Positions 7,738 to 14,161 of a stretch of DNA of 14,161 bases are shown piece by piece (the first letter of the stretch is position 1; the number at the start of each line of letters is the position of its first letter). Below the pieces are notes generated by a model. The model was not told where the DNA came from and searched no databases. It saw nothing but the letters and a program-made list of their open reading frames with translations. The DNA comes from Beverwykella pulmonaria (lineage: Eukaryota; Ascomycota; Dothideomycetes; Pleosporales; Melanommataceae). Location of the stretch: the NCBI GenBank assembly GCA_001599595.1, contig BCHH01000004.1, positions 1,819,522 through 1,833,682 of the forward strand, read 5' to 3'. The translations under genes and the position numbers were made by a program.

Positions 7738-8574
7738 CTAGCCCTTGTCTTTTCCCTTCTTGTTGTTGTCTAACAGTTTGTCTTTTTTAGGACAGTCTAG
7801 CGCAATATAGCCCTTCCTGTAACAGTTCTAGTATGTTACGTTTAACTTGTTGTACTTTAGCCTTAACTCTAGTGCTTTTAGCTTTAATAAAGCCTTCTAG
7901 TCCTTCCTAGGCTTCTTTGCTAGCTTAGCAGCCTCTTTAGTTGTAGGTAGGGGAGTAGAATGCTTAGCTAGATTTTTGGATTAAGCCTTAATTGTTCCTT
8001 CCTTAATTAGCTGTTAATATGTAATGTTGCTTTGTTCCTCTATCTAATTAAGCGTCTCGCGCTCCCTCTAAGGTAGGTAGGTTAAGTTGTGTTTAATGCT
8101 GTCTAACAGCGCGCTTGTGAAGTTGGCTGTTATCCTTTCTAGGCCAGTTTCCTTAATCTTAGCCTATAATAGCCTAAGGTATGCTAGCAGTTTAGTAGGG
8201 GACTAATTTAGTTGCTGCTTACAGTTCTTGATAGCCTTGTAAGCAGCCTGTTTGCGTTCTGCTAGTGTTCCTAATGTGCCTAGCATCTTGTCCTTTAGGC
8301 TTTGCCACGTTAGAGTCTATAGTAGGTCAACCACACACATGTATGTACAGTGCGTCTCCTACAGGGACCTTAGTGTCTCTGTAACGTACTGCAGGCTAAA
8401 GGACACCTTCTGTTCCTCCCTAATAAAGTGTGCAGGACTCTTTGTGTAATAGTCCTTGTTATCTTAGCACTACTAGTTGTAATCCGCCCAATTCTTCTTC
8501 TTGTAGCAATGTAGTAGTTTAGGGCGCAGTAGGTTTGCCCTATTAAAGGTTAGTGTTAGTGCAACAGGTTGCAT
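7738..8574 (-). pseudogene. Gag of Gypsy-A (capsid and zinc knuckle), RIP-broken
   Basis: This would be the structural protein of the virus-like particle. A candidate ATG is at 8572-8574 (M-Q-P-V-A-L-T), and the frame runs without indels to the zinc knuckle at 7792-7833. Capsid-like features include a W-A-D-Y-N stretch, FIREEQKVSFSLQYV, and W-Q-S-L-K-D-K followed by a Lys/Ala/Gln-rich helix. The knuckle should be C-x2-C-x4-H-x4-C, but the first Cys reads Tyr (TAC) and the His reads Tyr (TAT), while the other two Cys remain. Lysine-rich sequence follows, then TAG at 7738-7740 and TAA at 7729-7731. Multiple internal TAG/TAA codons fit CAG, CAA or TGG origins. Pol lies in the -1 frame. The domain call is firm, the start uncertain. 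Confidence 0.8.
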
Positions 8575-9004
8575 CACCCTAACAGTAGGTTCTTAGAGGG
8601 CATTAACGTCTCCCTCCTTAAATTAACATTAGATTTTGTTTATCCTTGCCAGTTCTTGGGCGTCTCATGCTTGTTAAAGCCATGCGCAGCCTTCCGCCAA
8701 GCCTTTAATTACTGTAGTAGGGTTTTGGCTGCTCAACCCCGCTCCGCGCTCATCTAGGCCACTCTGGCCTTAACAAGCCTCTTCGTCCAAATTATTATAA
8801 TTTCCGTTGCCTTTATCTACGTCCTTGCCTCTTAATCCTAAGACTGTGCTACTCTAGGTTGAGATGCTTGTCAGGAGGTCAGCTTGCCGTGAGGCAGATA
8901 GCTGCTCCCCTGGCTCGCTAGGTGTCGCCTGAGCAGTGCGCTTTGGCCCTATACGGACTATTAGAGGTTACTCAAAACCGTATATAGCGTGTGAGCGATT
9001 TGAA
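8575..9004 (-). other. 5' leader of Gypsy-A between LTR and gag
   Basis: These 430 bp lie between the 5' LTR and the first in-frame gag ATG. The gag frame continues upstream of that ATG with a few plausible residues (K-E-G-D-V-N-A-L before a TAA), so gag may start earlier. I recognise no other gene here. The open frames on the plus strand are incidental. Confidence 0.5.
8985..9004 (-). promoter_or_regulatory. Primer-binding-site position of Gypsy-A, non-canonical
   Basis: Directly inside the 5' LTR the minus strand reads TTCAAATCGCTCACACGC. A tRNA 3'-end primer would normally require TGG near the LTR junction, and none is present. Seven bases (AATCGCT) can pair with AGCGATT inside the LTR (about 388-394), which would suit self-priming. 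This pairing is short and may be chance. Confidence 0.35.
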
Positions 9005-9215
9005 TGTAAGGCAGATGGGTTATCTCGCACTGAATAGGGTTGAGAGTAGGGTTGGAGGTAGATAGGAGTGTATTGTAAGAGAGACGAATCGCTGCCAAGC
9101 CACATTGGCAGCGGGGGAACACTAATAGGCTACATCACATGACATCACAGCCATATCGCCTCCGTACAGGCCCGGTACCAGCCTTACGACATGTACAGGC
9201 AAAACCGGCCTTACA
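9005..9215 (-). repeat. 5' LTR of Gypsy-A
   Basis: This is 211 bp with the same ends as the copy at 306-516. At each of the three differing sites it has the G or C state, so the other copy carries the A or T. As the 5' LTR for the minus-strand genes it should hold the promoter and transcript start. I see no clear TATA box in the minus-strand reading. Confidence 0.95.
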
Positions 9216-9220
9216 TACAG
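9216..9220. repeat. Target-site duplication TACAG (right copy of Gypsy-A)
   Basis: This matches 301-305 exactly and marks the far boundary of Gypsy-A. Removing Gypsy-A and one copy restores the hAT-1 reading. Confidence 0.93.
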
Positions 9221-11435
9221 TAATTCCTGTTTACAATTAATTATATACACAGGATGCCTAGTTCTCTTAAGTCCTAAAACAAAAAGTACCTAGATTAGTA
9301 CTGTACTATTCTCCTGCTGCTTTTAAAAAGCTACTTGTACAAGTTGTAATAGACAACAACTAGTCCTTCTAAACAGTAGAGCAACTATTATTCTAACGCT
9401 TTATATAGTTCCTACACCCTAATACTGTAATAATTAGTTGTTATAAATTCTAGTCTATTTTCTAAGACTAGTACTTAATAGCTAAAGCGTCTCTTCTTAA
9501 GGACCTTAGCAAAGAAACAAAAATATTAATTGCCTTAGACGTATAGTCTGCAAGCAATTACCTTAGCTTTCTTGCAATTAAAGGATATTATATTAGCAAT
9601 AACTAGCAACTTTAAGAGAAGCTACTTAATTTTCTTCTACTCTATAGTAGTTATTTAGGTGCTTCTATAGTAACAGAGGTATTAAACGTCCTCTCTAATA
9701 ATAATATAAAACGTTAACTTCTAGCAATTACCTGCAATAACACTAGTAACAACAGTACTTTAATACAGAGTATTTAAACAAGTCTTAACAAGGAAGGCAT
9801 TAACTAGAATTTACAAGAAAATACAATTCTATGTCTTGCTTACATTATTAATCTTGTAGTTTAAGATATTATCTAGCATCTTAGGTTAGCGCCTCCTAAC
9901 AAACTAGAGTTAGACAAGCCCCTGCAGCAACACTATGTACAAGATATCTGCAATTAGATATCTGTACCTAATTCTCTTTGCAAGGTAAGCTGTTATTTAT
10001 TACAGTTACTTATTATATACTAAACTACCTATAGCTCTAAGCAATATGTATTACAATTAACTAGTCTCTACAACATTTTAAACACTTTCTTGCTGTACAG
10101 GACACTGTACCTGCAAAGGAACGCCTGTCTGTTATACAAGATGTAAAAACTAGATAGAACTTAACATTTAATATGTGCAAACGTGCTGTTAAACTTCAAA
10201 AGTCTATTAATAGATAGCTTAAACAGGAGATTGCGTTAAAGACAACAGCTAATACTAGTACACCTAGTAGTAATACAGCTAAAGTAGACTTTTGTAATTT
10301 TAGGAAGCTCCTCCTATTATTAGCTAAGTAGCACTACCTTAAGCTTATTACAGAAATGCTAAGAAAGTTTAAAGAAGCTACTAACTACCTTAGCTAAAAT
10401 TAGAAACCTTAGATCTAGTATATTTAGTTAATGTACAACCAACTTTTTAATTTTCTAGATAAGATTAATAAGAAACTTAGCAACAAGGACAAAAATTAAG
10501 AGAATGCTAATTAGCTAGCTGTTGTACAGGCTGCAGCTAAAATAGGTAGAGAGAAACTTAAGAAGTATTATTTAAAGACAGAGGCAGAACAGGGTTACTT
10601 ATTTAACTGCGCAACTATCTTAGACCTAACTTAGAAGCTTACAGTATATAAGGTACAATTATTACAGTTAATTATTACATGTGTACACTAACACCCTAAG
10701 TAGGAGGAGACGTGGGATCTATGCTACAAATACTAATATTACTAACAGTTTCTTAAATACCTTAATTGCTATAATAGAACAGAGAACAGAGACTCTACTC
10801 TAATCTTAACTAATTATAGACAGTCTAAAGGCAATAAATAGTTCTGTAAACTACTAACTCTAGTTTAATTATAGTTAAGCAGTCTTTCTTAATTATTAAC
10901 AAGATTATTGTTAAGTTAAAGTCAAGACCCTAATTTACAAGATATTAAAGAAGATATAGGACTAACTTGTTAGGAAGGAGAATCCTACTTAAGTACTCCA
11001 CATACTATAGCAGGTAATTCCTTTAATATTCTAGATTAGTAGAAAGAGAATAAGGTCTACTATCCTTAACTAGCTTAAGTAGCAAGGGATATCCTACCTA
11101 TCTAGATTGCTTTAGTTAGTGTTAAACGTGTTTTTAATGTTGCTTAAGAGGTAATTAGGGATTAAAGGCATTATCTTTCTGCTTAGACTATTTAACAGAT
11201 TATAACTCTTAAGCATACAATTCCTTAAGAACAATTACAGTCTCTTATTACAGACAACAACCTAGCACCTTGCAATAAAGTTAAAGACCTTTTTAAGCTT
11301 CTATCTAGACTATCCTAGATTAAACACAAAGAAGAGGAACTACAAATTATAGAGATTACTGTTGTAGATAAGGAGCTGTGCCCACTACTATAGAAGCGCT
11401 GTAACGTACAAAGGCCTGCTTGTTACTGTAATTAA
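9216..11435 (+). pseudogene. hAT transposase, catalytic and dimerisation part, one intron, RIP-broken
   Basis: This is the DDE transposase that would cut and rejoin hAT ends. Exon 1 (frame from 9217) carries an LDVQSASNYLSF block with the first catalytic Asp at 9538-9540. It then has a block read CNNTSNNS, where family members have a D-N-A-S-N-N core, so the second Asp appears as Asn (AAT, 9736-9738). A CLAYIINLVV block follows. An intron at 9985-10034 (GTAAGC, TACTAAAC branch, TAG) shifts the frame correctly to exon 2. Exon 2 has DVKTR*N, with the conserved Trp read as TAG at 10155-10157. The C-terminal hAT dimerisation block is at 11031-11240, with the ERVF-type Glu changed to Lys (AAA, 11124-11126). 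The reading ends at TAA 11433-11435. Many in-frame TAG/TAA codons make it inactive. The family call is firm; residue assignments are by motif. Confidence 0.88.
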
Positions 11436-11552
11436 TAGCTATAATTAATCTAATTGTTCTTACTGTATTTCTAACGCTTTCTCTAAGTGTTCTTTTCTTT
11501 AAACCTTTTTTTACAGGCAATATTTTTGTAATATACTAGCTACACGTGACTT
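11436..11552. other. 3' flank of hAT-1 transposase gene
   Basis: This is a short A+T-rich stretch between the transposase stop (11433-11435) and the conserved right subterminal region. It would be the 3' untranslated region. No gene or repeat is seen. Confidence 0.45.
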
Positions 11553-11765
11553 TTAAATAGAATACAACAAAACTAAAGCAACCTAGTTGGGTATCCCCTA
11601 CCCAACCTAACCTAAGCTTTAATCTAACCCAACCTAACACTAGTACAACTAACCCAACCCAACCCAAACCTTATATAAGCTCACCCAACCCCTACCCAAG
11701 CTTATGCCACATACTAACCCAACCCCAACCCGTGGTTGGGTATACCCCCCCCATTCGCCAGCCTA
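11553..11765 (+). repeat. hAT-1 right subterminal region and terminal inverted repeat
   Basis: This region is non-coding after the transposase stop. It matches the right end of hAT-NA (about 5818-6029) over roughly 210 bp. It is full of CCCAA units, reading TTGGG on the other strand, and ends in CCCATTCGCCAGCCTA. Compared with hAT-NA, several sites are CA-to-TA or TG-to-TA (CCCAG to CCTAG, CCCAAG to CCTAAG, TTTGATC to TTTAATC). These are the changes expected of RIP. Terminal plus repeated subterminal motifs are the usual transposase-binding layout in hAT elements. Confidence 0.85.
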
Positions 11766-12310
11766 CTTATTAATTTCTTCTACAGAACCCTTAGCCTAAG
11801 GTTATTGTTGGCACAAGCAGGTTTTAACCCTGCTAGCGCTAAATTGTACAACTAGTTTTGCAAACGCGCTTAGATTACCTAGGAAAACCTGTAGATAGTA
11901 GACTAGATTACTAGTAGAAGAAAGTTGTACAAGTCCTTAACAACCTTAGCTGCCCCTAGAAGCAACAGCCTAGACCCTAATGCTATAGACTAGATACCTA
12001 CAGCTTAGGCAGGCATAGTACAGAACACGCTATCCTCTTAAGAATTAAACTAACTAAAAGAATTCTAGGGCACCTAAGCACAACTCTTATACAGGAAGGA
12101 GAACCACCTCTACCTTAGATGTGGGGCTAAGAACTACTACGTCTAGGACTGCAAAGTTAACATCCTAGCACGCATAAAAGGAGACTAGACCAAAGTTAAA
12201 GCAGCACTAGCCGCCCTAGCAGCTTTAGCTAAAAGTATTAAAGACCCCTTAGACAACAAACACTAGGGAAAAGTGTAGCCCTAGATAGAAGATAGCATCT
12301 AGGGCCTAGA
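11766..12310 (+). pseudogene. Gag of Gypsy-B (C-terminal part with zinc knuckle), 5' part outside window
   Basis: Frame 0 reads continuously from the hAT-1 edge: A-Q-A-G-F-N-P-A-S-A-K, then a basic Arg/Lys stretch, then the zinc knuckle at 12111-12152. The knuckle pattern is C-x2-C-x4-H-x4-C, with the first Cys read as Tyr (TAC 12111-12113) and the His as Tyr (TAC 12135-12137). Cys at 12120-12122 and 12150-12152 remain. A Lys/Ala-rich tail follows (KVKAALAALAALAKS), then clustered stops near 12266-12310. Protein and domain order differ from Gypsy-A, so this is another family. In-frame TAG/TAA are numerous. The end of gag is approximate. Confidence 0.72.
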
Positions 12311-12373
12311 AGGCCCTTTATACAGGACAAAGCTTAAGAAATTGTAGATAGTTTAGATAGATTAAGTGGCAAA

Positions 12374-13321
12374 GCAATAGTAGTTTCCTGTTTAGTAAAC
12401 TAATGTTACAATACTACTACTATAGTTAACATAGGATGTTTAATCTATTCTCTTGTTAGCAAAAGTCTTGTACAAAAAGCAAAGTTACTATGTTAGGAAG
12501 CCTCTCTAAGAATAGTAGAGGGACCTAATAACTAAGAAAGTATAGTCTTAGAAGTAACTAAATTCTATCTAGACGTAGCTAGCGTGCAAAGACAAGCATA
12601 TAGATAGATTGTTCCATCTACGTACAATTACAATGTTATTTTGGGCAAGCCCTAGGGGAAGAATGTAAAAGCTGTATTAGACATTAACAAAGGATCTCTC
12701 TACATAAAGATATACAGTATTACTATATAGTCCCTAGAAAACAAACCCCCTAGCAATATTTAGGAAATATCTGCTGCTACATTTAGTTACCACGTACAAA
12801 CTAAGAAAAGGTCTAAGGACAAGAAGATTAAGGTGTTCTCTGCTAGCATAAAGGATATTAAGAAAGCCCTAAAGGTTAAAAGCAAAGTAGACCTCTATAT
12901 AATTTAAGAAACCCTACTAGAGGAACTCTGTAATTTAGCAGACCTATAGCTTCTACAGGAAGCTAACAAACTCCTACTACTACAAGGATTAGTAGACTAT
13001 TATATTAAACTAGAAGAGAAGGATAGCAAGACTATAGAAGTACTATACAGACCCCTCTACTCTATGTTACAAAATAAACTATTAGTCCTAAGGAAGACTC
13101 TTACAGAGTATTTAGACAAGGGTTTTATTTAAGCAAGCAGCTCGCCTACTACTTTACTAGTGCTCTTTATATGTAAACTAGGCAGTAGCTTAAGATTCTG
13201 CGTGGATTACAGAGCGCTAAACACTATTACAAGGAAGGATAGATACCTACTACTGCTTGTACAAGAGACCCTAAACGCTATTAGCAAAGCAAAATAGTTT
13301 ACTAAGCTAGACGTGGCTGCT
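12374..13321 (+). pseudogene. Pol of Gypsy-B: protease and start of RT, cut by hAT-NA copy 2
   Basis: This reads in the -1 frame relative to gag-B. Protease: the catalytic D-T-G position reads N-I-G (12428-12436) in VNIGCLIYSLVSKSL, so the Asp is lost by a GAC-to-AAC type change. A later block YNVILGKP (near 12630-12655) matches the ILG segment of Gypsy proteases. After a Lys-rich linker the RT begins: Y-L-D-K-G-F-I, then [19 protein letters not shown] (about 13190-13245), then F-T-K-L-D-V, where the first catalytic Asp is kept. The reading stops at 13321 where hAT-NA copy 2 starts. TAG codons replace conserved Trp and Gln sites. The rest of pol must lie beyond the window. Confidence 0.85.
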
Positions 13322-14161
13322 TAGGCTGGCGAATGGGTAGGGGTTGGGTTAGCTTGGGTTAACTTATATAATAAACCCAACCCAACCCCACTCCTACCCA
13401 GACTAAAATGCTATGGCTTGGGTTGGGTTGGGTTTATATAATACTAAGATTGGGTTGGGTTGGGTCAATTTGCTTGGGTTGCCTTGGGTCTTAGTAATTG
13501 TATTTATTGTTCTAAATATTAAAAATATCACGTTAGTATAGTAGTGTGACAGATCTACATAAGCTAAAGGATACAGCTGAGACTCTAAGAGTATATCTAT
13601 ATTAGCAATTAATTAGCAATCTACTTAGTAAGTTGTTATATTAGCATAGACACTGTCACACTGCGTTGCTGCATAGTAGACAGAGTCCAAACAAATTTAT
13701 TAACAAGAACAATTAAGCTGCAGGCTTTATATACACGTGCGCTTAGTGCACATGAGTAGATAGATTGTTGATCTAGCTAAAAAGCTAAAAGGTTAAACGC
13801 TATATTCTTAGCTGTACCCTTGGCCGTACAGCTTAGCTGATGTAGCTCCATTACACAAGCACACGTGTATATAATGTAAGGCCACTGTCACGGTAACCAC
13901 CGCGACACCTATCAAACCGTCCCCGAACGACCGCCTCAAACGACTGTCCCAAACGATCGTCCTGAACGACTGTCTTGAATGACTGTCTTGAACGACCGTC
14001 TTGAACGACCGCCTTGAACGACTGTCCTGAACGATTGTCCTGAATGACTGTCTCAAACAACCGTCTTGAACGACCGCCTTGAACGACCGTCCTGAACGAC
14101 CGCCTTGAATGACTGTCCTGAACGACCGCCTTGAATGACTGTCCTGAACGACCGCCTCGAA
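13322..14161. mobile_element. hAT-NA copy 2 (left part; continues past the window)
   Basis: It starts with TAGGCTGGCGAATGGG and follows copy 1 closely through the TTGGG region, the GTGACAGATCTACA junction (about 13546), the intervening 335 bp and into the 13-bp array. The preceding eight bases are TGGCTGCT, the predicted target copy, which cannot be checked because the right end is missing. It lies in RT motif A of Gypsy-B. Differences from copy 1 are mainly transitions. The short frames on its minus strand are by-products of the tandem repeat. Confidence 0.9.
13924..14161 (+). repeat. 13-bp minisatellite of hAT-NA copy 2, at least 18 units, runs off window
   Basis: The units are mostly TGAACGACCGTCC, TGAACGACTGTCC or TGAACGACCGCCT. 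CpG sites are far better kept than in 5092-5403. Because 13 is not divisible by three, any frame gives a 13-residue period, which explains the long minus-strand open frames here. No protein is called. Confidence 0.92.

Larger units (their letters stand above)
2429..7800 (-). pseudogene. Pol of Gypsy-A: protease, RT, RNase H, integrase, chromodomain; split by hAT-NA
   Basis: One frame links all domains. Protease: VVDSRAQ, catalytic Asp kept at 7583-7585, DSG read as DSR, with an ILG-like block (FLGLP) downstream. RT: 6692-6925 holds [15 protein letters not shown] and WYTKLDV; the active site reads YLNN at 6560-6571, so both Asp are lost. RNase H: from about 6250, interrupted at 6029-4481, resuming with PIGFFLQKMSKAKYNYNTYN. 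Integrase: HHCC zinc site with His 3731-3733 and 3710-3712, Cys 3620-3622 and 3611-3613; catalytic Asp 3521-3523, Asp 3329-3331, Glu 3221-3223, giving the D-x35-E spacing. Then F-Y-V-S-L-L-E near 2711-2734. Chromodomain: about 2490-2640, beginning YYIDKILD, with its key Trp codons lost. TAA at 2429-2431 closes the frame, though similar-looking sequence continues past it. The upstream limit is set only by the gag overlap. Confidence 0.93.
306..9215 (-). mobile_element. Gypsy-A: complete LTR retrotransposon (chromovirus, Ty3/Gypsy)
   Basis: The element is 8910 bp long, with 211-bp LTRs at both ends and TACAG directly outside each LTR. Gag and pol read on the minus strand, so 9005-9215 is the 5' LTR and 306-516 the 3' LTR. 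Domain order is gag, protease, RT, RNase H, integrase, chromodomain. RNase H before integrase defines Ty3/Gypsy, and the chromodomain places it among chromoviruses, which typically steer integration to heterochromatin. It also holds an antisense spliced gene (1080-2057) and a hAT-NA insertion (4481-6029). All protein genes are broken by transition mutations, so it is not autonomous now. Confidence 0.95.
1..11765 (+). mobile_element. hAT-1: autonomous-type hAT DNA transposon, split by Gypsy-A and missing its left end
   Basis: This element is seen as two blocks, 1-305 and 9216-11765, with Gypsy-A sitting between them. The blocks belong together because TACAG flanks Gypsy-A on both sides and the transposase reading continues in frame across the join. 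The right end finishes with CCCATTCGCCAGCCTA, the same 16-bp terminal sequence that bounds the complete hAT-NA copy at 4481-6029. The next bases, CTTATTAA (11766-11773), are the presumed 8-bp target copy, but its partner lies left of the window, so this is inferred. Excluding Gypsy-A, 2855 bp of hAT-1 are visible. It is inserted in gag of Gypsy-B. Confidence 0.85.

Noticed and set aside
8252..8757. Plus-strand frames of 62 and 65 residues opposite gag
   Set aside because: The minus strand there carries the gag reading in a single frame; the plus-strand frames have no recognisable feature.
9002..9004. Part of a tRNA T-arm (TTCAAATC) next to the LTR
   Set aside because: Only the loop-like octamer is present, with no acceptor or anticodon arms around it.
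2429..13321. Reassigned stop codon (TAG read as Gln or Trp)
   Set aside because: Along with TAG, conserved Cys, His, Pro, Gly, Asp and Glu codons show the same transition changes, and TAA and TGA also interrupt. Mutation explains all of this; recoding does not.
13808..14060. Two overlapping minus-strand frames giving repetitive Ser/Arg/Gln/Val-rich proteins
   Set aside because: They are translations of the 13-bp tandem array, which lacks indels and so stays open; the period is 13 residues by arithmetic.

Overview
The window reads as a repeat island of a filamentous ascomycete fungus. The evidence is a chromodomain Gypsy retrotransposon, hAT transposons, short introns with GTAAG(C/T) donors and CTAAC-like branch sites, and dense C-to-T and G-to-A decay of the kind left by repeat-induced point mutation (RIP). 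That decay turned CAG, CAA and TGG codons into TAG or TAA, so no long open reading frame survives. I see no host gene, rRNA, tRNA or CRISPR array. Species cannot be named from the sequence. Three unresolved bases (4635, 5919, 5929) point to a draft assembly.

The layout is a set of nested insertions. (1) The oldest visible layer is Gypsy-B on the + strand: part of gag and the start of pol, 11766-13321, cut on both sides. (2) A full-size hAT element (hAT-1, + strand) lies in gag-B. Its right end is at 11765, followed by the presumed target copy CTTATTAA. Its left end is outside the window. (3) hAT-1 is split in its transposase gene by a complete LTR retrotransposon, Gypsy-A (306-9215, minus strand, 8910 bp). 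Gypsy-A has 211-bp LTRs bounded by TGTAAGGC/GCCTTACA and a 5-bp target duplication TACAG (301-305 and 9216-9220). The hAT BED-like finger is left of Gypsy-A and the catalytic domain is right of it, in matching frame. (4) Gypsy-A pol is split in its RNase H region by a short non-autonomous hAT (hAT-NA, 4481-6029) with 8-bp duplications TCTAGGAC. (5) hAT-NA carries a foldback unit made of inverted arrays of a 13-bp repeat. A second hAT-NA copy with the same passenger interrupts the RT of Gypsy-B at 13322 and runs off the window.

Gypsy-A encodes gag with a zinc knuckle, then pol in the -1 frame: protease, RT, RNase H, integrase and chromodomain. The pol frame holds for about 5 kb without indels, so the damage is almost purely substitution. 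Integrase DDE residues survive in the reading, while the RT YxDD, the protease DSG and two knuckle ligands are mutated.

The most unusual part is at 860-2057. A separate, spliced, promoter-bearing gene lies on the strand opposite to gag-pol, between pol and the 3' LTR. Three introns join in perfect phase into a 271-codon reading of a Cys-rich protein with a basic Ala/Glu/Arg-rich tail. It too is broken by seven transition-type stops. I do not recognise its family, and it is the best candidate for an undescribed component.
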